DNA of 64,000 nucleotides, taken from Erythroxylum novogranatense. Its lineage: Eukaryota > Streptophyta > Magnoliopsida > Malpighiales > Erythroxylaceae. The position numbers and the translations under genes are program-made. The stretch is taken from NCBI GenBank assembly GCA_029891385.1, contig CM057231.1:62355103-62419102 (forward strand). Direction: 5' to 3'. Under the pieces are notes generated by a model. The model made no database searches. It was given only the letters and a program-made list of their open reading frames with translations, and was not told the origin of the DNA. Positions 35,063 through 45,473 of this stretch are shown piece after piece (positions within the stretch are counted from its first letter, which is position 1; each line of letters starts with the position of its first letter).

Positions 35063-37449
35063 TGTTAGGCCCCGAATTTTTTTATATGATGTCATTAAGC
35101 ATGGATTGTGATAATTATGAGTTTATGGCTTAGTTTGATTAATTTGAGAATATTAGTGGATAATTGCGGTTTATTTGAGTTTAATGTGGTATAAATGGAT
35201 ATTATAGGGTAAAAGTTGATGAGGGCATTTTGGTCTTGGCACGTAAGAATTTAAGACTTAAGGCTTAAATGAAAGGGCAAAATGGACATTGCACAATTAA
35301 GTAGGATTAAAAAGAAAGAGAAGGAAAATAGAAGAAGAGAAAAGAAAAGAAAAGAGTATAAATAAGGGAAGGAAATAAGAAATTAAAAAGAAGAGAAGAG
35401 GAAGTCGTGGAGGAGGAAGAAGAAAGAAGAGGAGAAAACTAGGGTTTGTCAATCCTTGAAGATTTGAAGCCAAAACAAGTAAGTAGAAGCATCACCCCTT
35501 CTTGATTTGTTGCATGGATCGTGTTTAGTGTTTGATTAAAGTGAAAAATGTAGTGAAATGTAAGAAATGAGTTTTCGACAGAAGATGTTTTAGGGTTAAG
35601 GATTTTGGTTGTGTTTGTGAATGGATTTTTGTGTTGGAATGAAGTTTAGGAGGTGTTTTAATGTTTAGATATGTTTATAATTGAAAGAGGGGAGGATTAT
35701 GGTTGAGAAAAGTGAAAAAAATGAGTTTCGGGAGGTTTTTGCCGCCGCACGTCGCGACCTGCAGATGTGTTCGTCGCGGCGAGCGGCCATTTCCTGCTGC
35801 GACATGTTTCGGTATTTTGGACATAACTTTTGATGTAGATGTCCAAATGAGATAATTCTTTTTGAGTTGTAAACTAGAGACATAGGGCTACAAGTTTCAT
35901 GAAGAAATGAAGTTCTGAATCAGTCTCTAAGAATATTCAAATTTGGATGGAATTTGAGAATGAAATTTTTGTTTCAGTTTTGGTTGTAGTTTGAACTTAA
36001 AGTTTGATTTTCGATTTCTACCCCAAATTGATTGGAATTTTGGTTTTTTTTGGTTAAGGAAACCAAGTGAGGCAAGAGGAACAAGAGGAGAGGCATACCT
36101 AAACAAGTTTATAACCAATGGAATTTAGGTGGGTTTCATGTTTATAATTTAGTAATGAGCCACTAAAGTTTACTCCCAAAATAAGAATGATTTCAATTAC
36201 TTCATAAATATCGTTTTGTTTCTATTGAATGATTTGCAAAATTTCTACATATTTCAGCATATGAACTTTTCTGATGAATTTTAAAATAAAGATTGAAATG
36301 CATTGAAATGCTTTATGTTATGCCTTGAAAAATTCGTGGCATTTTGTATATTCGGAAAAGAAAGAAAGAGCATGAAAAGCATGAAAGCTTTGAAAAACAA
36401 GAACATGCTTTGAGCATGGATCGAATGGACTGTATGCTTTGTTTGGGTAAGAGAGTTACGGATGGAGTCACGTGCACGTTGACAGTAAAGCCTTCTCCCG
36501 GCTGCCCGCTTGTGGCAACGAGATCCTTGAGAAATCGGACTCGAATGGATTACGGATTTACCTTTAGGTTTATCCGGATGGATTACGGAACTCTCGAGCC
36601 ATTTGGTTGTGCATTGCATCGATGAATTGTCAAGTATGTGCATAAATTGAGCATTTGTATTGATATTTGAATGAACATATTGTGTTGATGTGATAGCATT
36701 TTTCACTATGAAATGACACTTTTCAAATATGAGTTTGAACTCAAGATTTCGGATTTGACCGGGAATTTGGGAGCAAAGTGTTTTATGAATTGATTATGAC
36801 TTTTGTATACCAAACAAACTTTTCAACGGTTTTGCTTGTTCTTTGCTATAAACCTGTTACCCACGAGCTATAAGCTCACCCCCCTTCATTCCCATCCACA
36901 GGTGATGAGAAGAAGATCGGGTGAAGGGAAGTGAAGGTTTTCGATTTGTATATGTATCTATGTTGTATTGTTTAAGTTCGATTGGTATTGAGAATTTTGG
37001 GAACTGTATATTTTTGTATATTCATATTTTGATAGTAATATTGTATTATGGCTTGGAATGCCATAGAGCTTGATTAGATTGAGTGGAAATGTGGTATTCT
37101 GGAGAAAGTTATGGATTGGATATGAATATGTTTGATTGTGATTTATTGTTGATTTTATTTTATGGAAAAAGAGAACATCGAATGGTATGAGACTTTAAGC
37201 ATCACGATTTCTTTGAATTGCGCCACGCTTATGGTTCAATGGTTGGACTTCGAGAGTGGGGCTCATCATGTATGGTAGCAGAGCAAGAAAGGATTTCAAG
37301 GAACCGCGCTTCAGTATGATGATATGTGTGCCAAGTTGGATCGCATTTGCAGTATCAAAGCAAGAAGATGAATCAGGAAACTTCGTCGGAGTATGATATC
37401 GTCATAAGGTAATCGTTATAGAGTTGGGCTCTGAAAACGGGGTCCAACA
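35063..37449 (+). repeat. Solo LTR of a gypsy family (2.39 kb)
   Basis: It starts TGTTAGGCCCCGAA and ends CGGGGTCCAACA. The target duplication is GGCAA at 35058-35062 and 37450-37454, and the flanks rejoin to match 32190-32200. It is the same family as 60786-63000. Landmarks in order: TATAAATA (35357-35364), donor-like CAAGTAAGT (35476-35484), CpG palindromes (35745-35810), candidate exon 36059-36128, GAGCTATAAGCTC hairpin (36865-36877), CAG (36899-36901). No coding region is seen. Confidence 0.93.
35357..35364 (+). promoter_or_regulatory. TATA box of the solo LTR
   Basis: TATAAATA sits in a purine-rich tract about 115 nt before the donor-like CAAGTAAGT. The spacing would allow a short first exon. 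No other TATA candidate of equal quality is seen nearby. Confidence 0.5.
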
Positions 37450-39871
37450 GGCAATATGGTCATTTGACCTCCATTAGTGACATGGCTTTAAAACAGAAAA
37501 GGAGATGTCGTTTTTAGCCAAATAATGCCACGAAATTGGCTGAAAAATCAGAAGAAAAGAAGAAGAGTGGAGAAGTTTCGGCTATGGTGGAAGATGAAAG
37601 AGAAAGCTTAGTTTTGATTTTTCTACTTGTTTCTTAGGTATTTTTGAGATAGTTCAAGAGAGAAAAAGGTGGAGGAGCACAAGAGCTTCCTTCCAAGCTA
37701 AGAAAAGTCGGATTTCAGTGAAAATGAGTTGAAAATTTAATGTGTGATTTTTGATGAGTTCTTGGTTTAGAAATATGGATAATGATATGGGTTTGGGATT
37801 TATGAAGTTGATTTTGATATTTATGCCTTAGGTTATGTTTAATTTTGGATGAAAAATTGATTAAAGTTTAGGGTTAATTTTGTGATTAAGAATTTTGTGA
37901 AATTTTGGTATAGAATTATAAATGAGAATATGGGTTTGTGGAATATGAAACCAATTTTGAAGAATTTGTGAATTATGATATTGAATTTAGATAAATTGGT
38001 TTAGGCCAATTTTGAGATTTGGGAATTTTTGAAATTGGTGGTTTAGACATCTTGAAATGAGTATGAATTGATGAATTATGACATCAAATTTGAAAAATTA
38101 AGTTATTTATGAGATTGAATTTGAGTGAATTGGTTTACGTCAAATTTGGACTTTGCGGATTTTAGAAATTTTGGTTTTAGAAAGCTTGGAAATTTGATGA
38201 TTATGAATTTCCGATAGTTAATTTTGGGAATTATGTAAATTATGATGTGAAATTTGGATATTATGGCTTAGGTCAATTTTAATTGAAAGAAGGAAAGAAG
38301 CAAGGATCAAATTGGAGCTAGGATCAAGTTTTTGGTAATAATTCGAGGTGGGTAATATATTTATTTGTTGAATTGTGAGCTAAGCATGTGAAATTGAAAA
38401 TTTAAGAAGTAAATTTTGATAAATTAATGTTTAAATAGATTTTTGAAAAATATGATTTCCGAAAGATTAAATTCCTTGTTTTGAAATGATTTTACGAAAA
38501 GAAAAACGAGGATTATGAAATTCGCTAGTTCTGAATTATTTGGACAATTGGAAAAATGTGTTTTGTGAATTTGAAAAAGTTCTGATTATGATTTGAAGAA
38601 ATTATTGCATTCATTGTTATGGATTTAATTAATATGTGATTTAAATTCATGACTTGAGATTGAATGTGTTTTGCTATATGAATTGGTATGATATGTGATT
38701 ATGTGAAAGTGTCAAGTAATGACACTATGTGACATTTTGATATGAACACTTTGAAAAGTAAGATTTTCGAAAAGTGCCTTCGGGCAATCCGAATGTTCGA
38801 TTTTTCGAATATGTGTTATGTGCGTTTGGTCAGGTCCTTGTGAGTCAGTGCATTGTCTCTGTTTGTTATAGCCTTCTCCCGGCTGCCCGTTAGTGGCACG
38901 GAGCTCCGATTTTGGACTCCCTTCACGGCCATACTGGACCGCAATGCGAGAAAGTGTAGTACGTTCTGTTCACGGCTGCACAGGACCGTTAAGCGAAAAT
39001 GTGCAGTACGTTCTGTTTCGGACCGAACCAGACCATTTGATGTGTTAGGTGTTTTTGATTTGTTTCTGTGTGATGCATTCATGCTTTTAAATTTGAATAT
39101 GAAATAAGAAGAAATTGAGAATTTTGGGAAATGAGAGGATAAAATTTGCAAATGTAAGATTTTGGAAATGTTTTATGAACGGTTTGAAAAGTGAAAGATT
39201 TGAGAGATAAGCTTTGAAAAGTTTCTATCGTGAAATATTTAAAAATGACAAACTTCTTGAGAGTAAGTGTTTCCGCTTATTGTTCAATTTATAAATATAT
39301 TATCCACGAGCTTTCGAGCTCACCCCCCCTTTCATCCCCATCTCCAGGTTTCGAGAAGGGAATCGGATGAAAGCATGTGAAGACGTCTGGTCCGATTTTA
39401 CATCGTCTGTATTGTTATGTGAATTGAGATTTGGAATATTTTGTAAATGGCGTGAATTGTCGTTAAGTAAGTGATTATAATGTATTTCGAGTATGTATTT
39501 CAGAAGGTATGAAATTTATGAATGAATGTATGAGAGTACGAAATTGTATATGAAATTGTGTATAAGTTTAGAAATGAGTTGAGTTATGAGATCAGTATGT
39601 TGAATTTCATTATGAGAGTGTTTTAGAATCAGGATTGCGTTTGTTTCTGCTAAGATCCCGGACGGAGGGTCCTGTTGATTTTGATGATTGTATGTTTGAT
39701 TGGGAATCTTAGAAGTGTATTTTTGAATACTTTGCAGGTTTGGGTTAGGATAAATGCAGCCGTTATGCTGCCGAAATTTCGATAAAATTTGGAAAGAAAA
39801 AAAATGTAATTTAGGATTGGTACGGATATGTAAGAATATGAGCAAGTTTTGAGATTTGCATGAGAATGATT

Positions 39872-40890
39872 TTTCAAAAGTGGAAATTGTTTGTTTGATT
39901 TGGATGAGATTGCCTAAAGATGTAAGAAATGAGTAAAGAAAAAGAAAAAAAATTTATACCGGATTTTCGTATTGGATTAGTTTTAGGTTTCCAACGCGAC
40001 GCTTCTTTAAGATAATTTATGCACGGATGTCGGACATTTGTGATGCTTTTCGATTTGATCTCATTTGTATACTTTGATTGTAAGGTTTGAATTCGATCCG
40101 CCTCTCATTACTTTGATTGAACTGCTCGATTTTACTTTTTCGGTTCGCATTATTCGCTTTTACGCTTTGCTTCCGCTTTCGCTTTGTTTGTCGTTATTCG
40201 TATTCACTTCGCTCTCGCTTCTTTTGCTTTGTGATTCGAGTTCGTTTTTGCTACTAGCTTCCGCTATTTGTTTCCGATTCGAAATTTCGATGCGAAATTT
40301 TCGTTTTCATTCGCCTTCATTTCCTCCGTTCTTCGTTTTCCGGTTGGGATCCGGTTTCCGGATCGGGTCCCAACATTCTCATTTTCAAAAGTGGAAATTG
40401 TTTGTTTGATTTGGATAAGATTGCCTAAAGATGTAAGAAATGATTAAAGAAAAAGAAAAAAAATTATACCGGATTTTCGTATTGGATTAGTTTTAGGTTT
40501 CCAACGCGACGCTTCTTTAAGATAATTTATGCACGGATGTCGGACATTTGTGATGCTTTTCGATTTGAGCTCATTTGTTTACTTTGATTGTAAGGTTTGA
40601 ATTCGATCCGTCTCTGTTGCGCCTTTGATTATAACCGTTCTGATTTTCTTTTTTCGGTTCCGCATTCGCTTTGCTTATGCTTTGCTTCCGCTTTCTCTTT
40701 GTTTGTCGTTATTCGTATTCGCTTCGCTCTCGCTTCTTTTGCTTTGTGATTCGAGTTCGTTTTTGCTACTGGCTTCCGCTATTTGTTTCCGATTCGAAAT
40801 TTCGATGCGAAATTTCCGTTTTCATTCGCCTTCGTTTCCTCCGTTCTTCGTTTTTCGGTTGGGATCCGGTTCCCGGATCGGGTTTCAACA
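39872..40890 (+). repeat. Tandem duplication of the LTR 3' end, 511-bp unit
   Basis: Unit 1 is 39872-40382 and unit 2 is 40383-40890. Both start TTTCAAAAGTGGAAATTG and carry an LTR-like end (GGGTCCCAACA at 40375, GGGTTTCAACA at 40890). Only the second is followed by a primer site. The LTR therefore has two 3' ends in tandem. Confidence 0.9.
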
Positions 40891-40894
40891 TTTA

Positions 40895-40906
40895 TGGTAT
40901 CAAAGC
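40895..40906 (+). other. Primer binding site, variant Met type
   Basis: TGGTATCAAAGC follows the LTR end by four bases. It differs from the usual TGGTATCAGAGC by one base (G to A). Confidence 0.8.
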
Positions 40907-41513
40907 CCAGTATTAGGATCTTAACTAGGCTTATAAGATTGATAAGAGTGCGTGAGGATAAGGTTGAATTAGTGAGGATATGCTGAGTGACCATTTGATT
41001 TTGATGAAAGAAGTATGATTGTCTTTAGGAATTTGAAATTGATGTGCATAACTATTTGACGAATTCAAGTGATTGGTTCGATTTGGGTGTTAAGAATATG
41101 ATTGATTTTCGGAGTGTGTAGAGGAACTTAAGATTAGAATTTCTTGAGAAATTGTGACGAATTGATATAGATGAAAGAATGATGACATAATGAGACAGAT
41201 TAATCGATGATTGAACCATATTAGGGTTTCTTAATAAATGGACCATTGATTTGTGTCCATAAGTGTAGAAACAGTGAGTTATGAATATAGTGTTTTGATA
41301 TGATATGAGTGGTATGTGATTTAAGGAAGTGAAAATTGTGAAGAGATTGAGAATATGTATTATGAGTAAATTAGATAAAAGAGTAACTGATTATGAGTTT
41401 TGGAAAGAAATTAGTAAGAAAGTGCTTGATGATCTTTGTTTCGAAAGAAATTTATGCAAGAATGAGTTACTTGGAGTTTAAGTAAGTATGAATTTCGAGG
41501 ACGAAATTCTTTT
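40907..41513 (+). mobile_element. Minimal non-coding interior of the compound element
   Basis: Only about 600 bp separate the primer site and the polypurine tract, with no reading frame of note. The end, CGAGGACGAAATTCTTTTAA, matches the 3' untranslated region that precedes the 3' LTR in many plant Ty3/gypsy elements. Gag and pol have been deleted. Confidence 0.75.
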
Positions 41514-41527
41514 AAGAGGAGGAGAAA
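41514..41527 (+). other. Polypurine tract of the compound element
   Basis: AAGAGGAGGAGAAA abuts the 3' LTR start TGTTGGACCCCG at 41528. Confidence 0.9.
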
Positions 41528-42655
41528 TGTTGGACCCCGATTTTGAAGTAAAAATAAGAAATATGCAAAAGTGAATGAGTTGATTGAAATGAAGTTAAAT
41601 GGCAAGAACTAAAAAGAGAAAGTGTGAAAATATGAAAAATTGTAAAAAGTTTGACTTTTTGGCTTTTGAGAGTTGACTTTTGATTTAGGCAAAATTTGAT
41701 AAAATGGTCTTCTGGAAACTTGTAGATTATGTTAAGAGCTTTCTGTAGCCATAAAGTTTGCAATTTTTCGATATCGGGAGTGGAAGTTATGATCAGTCAA
41801 AGTTTATGTGAGATAGGGTTGACTTTTGACTTTAATTATGACTGAATCTTTGACTGAGAAATTAACCTAGTTAGAGGTTAATTGAGCTTTGATGTTCTTC
41901 ATGAAAGTTGTTTTGATCTTTATTTCGATATAAAGTATGGAATTTTTCGATCTCGGAATAATAAGTTATGATTTTTACAAGTTTATGTTGTGGTTTTAGC
42001 ATGAATATTAGAGGACAGAACCTTTGACCGGAAAATGGACTCCCTTAGGAGTCGAATTGAGTTTTATGTCCTTCGTGGAAGATGTAGAACTTCCTTTAAG
42101 CTTTCTATAGAGACTAAGTTTGTCAAAATTGGAGTTCGGGATTAAGAGTTATGAATTTTGAAAGTTTCAGATTTTTCATGTGAAAAAAAAGGGAAATGAA
42201 GTATCCCCATCGCTAGGGCGACGCATCGCCCTAGCGATGGCGAGCGTCTAGCCGCCGTCGCTAGGGCGACGCATCGCCTTAACGATGGAGAGCGTCCAGC
42301 TCGCCGTCGCGAGGGCGACCTCGCCCTCGCCTCGCCCAAACGCGGGCGTTTCTGCTGAAACAACGCCGTTTTGTTCTTTTGGTTTTCTTGACTTTCCTTT
42401 TTCAAATCCGACCTTTGTTCACTATTTTGCTCATATCTTTTCCGTCCGACATTCTATTGAGTTGATTCTTACGGCGTTGGATTCCTAAGACAATTCCCTA
42501 CATCCTCATAGAAATTTGTGAATTTTTGTGATTAAATTAATGGTGATTAATATAATCAAAGTGAGTCGGGAAATTTTTCGAACATAGTTCAGTATTTTGA
42601 GAAATTCGGGATCTGTAGAGATCCGATTGAAGTGATTCTTGAGGCGAAATAAAGA
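41528..42655 (+). repeat. 3' LTR of the compound element, truncated
   Basis: It is co-linear with 30659 to about 31725 of the 5' LTR. It carries a larger CpG palindrome array (42208-42350) than the matching site of the 5' LTR. It stops near 42655 within GAAATAAAG, where the sequence switches to the inverted terminal copy. Confidence 0.88.
42208..42350. repeat. CpG-rich inverted repeat array in the 3' LTR
   Basis: It contains a perfect 14-bp inverted repeat, CATCGCTAGGGCGA (42208-42221) and its complement (42226-42239), separated by CGCA. A second, degenerate copy follows at about 42259-42290, then TCGCGAGGGCGACCTCGCCC. The 5' LTR has only the last part and a single short unit (31337-31410). 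Confidence 0.9.
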
Positions 42656-43073
42656 TCAAAGCAAATCCTTCAACTTTCATGCAGAGCATCAAAGCTCAAT
42701 TAACCTCTAACTAGGTTAATTTCTCAGTCAAAGATTCAGTCTTAATTAAAGTTAAAAGTCAACCCTATCTCACATAAACTTTGACTGATCATAACTTCCA
42801 CTTCCGATATCGAAAAATTACAAACTTTATGGCTACAGAAATCTCTTAACATAATCTACAATCTCTTAACATAATCTACAAGTTTCCAGAAGACCATTTT
42901 ATCAAATTTTGCCTAAATCAAAAGTCAACCCTCAAAGGCCAAAAAGTCAAACTTTTTACAATTTTTCGTATTTTCACACTTTCTCTTTTTAGTTCTTGCC
43001 ATTTAACTTCATTTCAATCAACTCATCCACTTTTGCATATTTCTTATTTTTACTTCAAAATCGGGGTCCAACA
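42656..43073 (-). repeat. Inverted copy of the LTR start
   Basis: Its reverse complement matches 30659 to about 31045 and 41528 to about 41910 nearly base for base. It adds a ~20-bp internal duplication (ATAATCTACAATCTCTTAAC, about 42848-42868). It ends exactly at AACA (43073), before the target duplicate. The junction at about 42650-42657 lies at AAATAAAG, found on both sides. Confidence 0.88.
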
Positions 43074-43802
43074 TATACCATGCAAGATCTAAGATCCATG
43101 CCCTCCGATGGGGAGTAACACTTCACCACATGCAAATGGGTCATCATTTGGAGACCGTGGACTCTCGCATGAGCATCCTCTCCCACTCAATCTTTTTGGG
43201 CTTTAAGTTTTTAATTACCATCTTGTGTAGATGCAATTTATTATCCATCCTCTATTGTTTCATTATATATCTTATACATAATGAATGCATGGCAAGGCCT
43301 AGGGTTGACAATTTTCTAAATGACATGCAATCACATAATATCACATATTATAAGCATTCATTTCTCCATTCATCACATGAACTAATAAAGCCACTTTTGA
43401 TTGTCCATCCTAGAAACATATAAAAAAAATACAAGCCTTTTAGGCCCAAAAGTATTCTTCTTGGACTTGGATCTTCCGCTTCGAACTCTTCGCTCACATG
43501 ATCCGGCTCATTCAGTAAACAAAATGTAATGGCATATATTAAAACCAAAATTTGTCACTTTGAAAAACAAAATTCCAGCACTAGATTTTTAGAAAACCGA
43601 TTCTTTGTTATGACAAAAAATTCCAGCACTAGTTTTTATTAAAACAGAAACTTATTCCATGAAATTAAAAAACCAGCACTTAGTATTTTATCAAAACCGA
43701 AATTGGATTCTATGAAACAAAAATCCAGCACTTGTTTTTACAATAAAAATAGAAATGTGATCCATTGAAACAAAATTCCAGCATCTTTGTTTTCACAAAA
43801 CT
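43074..43802 (-). mobile_element. 5' untranslated region of copia copy A, second part
   Basis: It is co-linear on the opposite strand with copia B from about 58055 back to 57330. Repeated TTCCAGCACT / AAAACCGA units (43560-43790) match the AGTGCTGGAATTTT units at 57350-57570. Similarity is lost near 43802, before the primer site would be reached. No gene is seen. Confidence 0.8.
43560..43790. repeat. Leader tandem repeats of the copia family
   Basis: Five imperfect units of about 55-60 bp each contain AATTCCAGCACT followed by an A/T run and AAACCGA. The same units, complementary, lie at 57350-57570 in copy B. They are non-coding leader repeats. Confidence 0.7.
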
Positions 43803-43881
43803 TATGTCAATAAACAAAAGGATACACTGGAAAAAATTTCCCTCTCCATTTCTTCAATCCATGGCTGCTCCATCTTCATCA

Positions 43882-45473
43882 TGTTGGAGTTATGTAAATA
43901 TAGTGTCCTGGAAAGCAAGTGTATTTAAATGTAACTTTATCTTCTTCAGTTACAGTTTTGTAATGAAAATATTTATTATTAATAAAACAAAAGAGTTTGG
44001 TTTTATCTGTATGAGCATTATATATCTGGTCATAAGGTACCAAGATTCTTTTGTAAGTAATATACATATACATAGAGATGTATATGAAAGATGTATATTA
44101 TTAGAATATGAATTAATTGATTCACAGTTGAATAATCATTAGGTCGCTTGATTATAGTTTAGACTGTAGTGTTGCGATTTATCTCCATATAAGTAAAGGA
44201 GTCTACTTCAAGGGAATGATGAGTTTCATATCATGATAGTAGTTGACTATCGATAATGGCACTATTAAATGAATTTGGCATCAAGTATGTTTTCAAGAAT
44301 AAAGTGGGCCATTACTTTAATCTTAAAACATACAACTTAAGCATTCGCTTATTATGAACCATAATCTTGATGAGTGGTGAACTCATATATGTTTCATTAT
44401 AATTCTTGATATGATCGGAATACATTTTTACAGAGTATTAATATAATGTCTGCATGTTGGAATTATTAATTGAAACATGTATCAGGGAACATTCACTCAA
44501 ATAAAGAGTTTATAGTATTATCATCTCTTCTAGATGTTTTAAGGAGATTTGGTGATTAAACTGGCGCCAGTAGTTTGATGGACTAGCTACCCATCAATTC
44601 TTAACACTGAGATGAGATCTTATGTGTTAATCACCATATAAAGTAAAATGAGAGATCTAGAAGGAAAAACCAACATAAGGGCAAAACGGTAATTTTACTC
44701 TTTGTTGTGCGGATGGCTATAATAAGGTTCTAAATAGGGTTTACAATTGGACATATTCTCATAATATTTAATAATTCAAGAGTTCAACTAATTATCTTTA
44801 GTGGAATGACATTTAGTTAATAAGCTAGAATTAATTCCAATGAGATTGAATTAATTCTAGGCTTATTGGAGCTTGAATTATCAAAGTCCAACAAGATTCC
44901 CCACTTGGCTTTAAGGAAGGTTATCAAGCTAAGTAAGAAATATAAATGGAGGTTAATTAGAAGCCCGTAATTGAATCTTGGGCTTGGTCTAATTAAAGAA
45001 GCCCAAATACATTTAGTAATGGGCTTGGTTTTTGGTTTAATGTAATTAATTAGATTAATTATATTAAAATAATTTTTTTAAGAAGAAGATAGCAATTTCG
45101 GTTATTCCTAGGTTAAATGTGTAACCACACATTTAACATTAAAATGCTAAATAAAGATGGTCTTTATTATGGTTAATCATCATTAAATGGACTTATGAAC
45201 TTACCATTAAATGGTTTAATGGTTGTCTTTTAATGTTGGCTTGTAACCTATTTGCATTCATTAGATTAAAGATGAAAGATGTACATTAGATGGACCATCT
45301 TCCTTCTTTCTTCTTGGCAAAACTGAAATTGGGTATTGAATTTTAGGTTATGGTCTTTTCAAATAGCCATCATAAAGATAAATGAAGATAATCTCATTTA
45401 TTGGCTATTTTATGAGTGATTAATGAAAGAAGTGATGCATTTGATGCCTCTCTCTCCTTCCATCCATGCAAGA
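43882..45473 (+). mobile_element. Probable 5' LTR of copia copy B, left part
   Basis: Sequence starting TGTTGGAGTTATG is AT-rich with no gene. It runs to 45473, where a gypsy LTR starts, and I infer that it rejoins 56976-57246, which ends in CTAACA and is followed by the copia B primer site. Joined, the LTR would be about 1.86 kb. The region contains ACACTGAGATGAGATC and CAAGATTCCCCACTTGGC blocks. Continuity across the gap is inference, because no second copy of this LTR is in the window. The 79 bp from 43803 to 43881 is unassigned. Confidence 0.45.

Larger units (their letters stand above)
34501..39792 (+). repeat. Large tandem duplication, second copy, split by a solo LTR
   Basis: It repeats 31636-34500 and is interrupted at 35063-37449. 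The donor-like GAGGTAAGG of the first copy is lost here through a small deletion near 37730. Otherwise the two copies differ by scattered substitutions, so the duplication predates the solo LTR insertion. Confidence 0.85.
30659..40890 (+). repeat. 5' LTR of the compound element, expanded by duplications
   Basis: It runs from TGTTGGACCCCG to GGTTTCAACA just before a primer site. The span of 10.2 kb is explained by a tandem duplication of 31636-34500 (second copy 34501-39792, itself split by a 2.4-kb solo LTR) and a tandem duplication of the terminal ~511 bp. Without these it would be about 4.4 kb. No gene is present. Landmarks: ~180-bp modules at 30838, 31026 and 31200; CpG palindromes at 31337-31410; donor-like GAGGTAAGG at 32484; candidate exon 33036-33111; hairpin/CAG at 34008-34046. 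Confidence 0.8.
30659..43073 (+). mobile_element. Compound gypsy element with inverted identical ends
   Basis: The insertion occupies copia A leader DNA. Flanks are CATAC (30654-30658) and TATAC (43074-43078), one mismatch in five, and the uninterrupted copia B leader confirms the empty site. The left end starts TGTTGGACCCCGATTTTGAA; the right end is the reverse complement of the same sequence over about 415 bp. Inside are an expanded 5' LTR (to 40890), a primer site, a ~620-bp non-coding interior, a polypurine tract and a truncated 3' LTR (41528-42655). No protein gene is seen, so it needed enzymes from another element. Confidence 0.85.

Noticed and set aside
40065..40924. Leu/Phe/Ser-rich frames resembling membrane proteins
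   Set aside because: They are duplicated because the underlying 511-bp LTR end is duplicated; the hydrophobic appearance comes from CTTTCGCTTT-type pyrimidine repeats.
41528..43073. A complete 3' LTR
   Set aside because: The last 418 bp are inverted LTR start, not a U5 end.
44560..44580. GGCGCCAG at this site as a tRNA-Asp type primer site
   Set aside because: It is a short match without an adjacent LTR end or the full TGGCGCCGTTGCC sequence.
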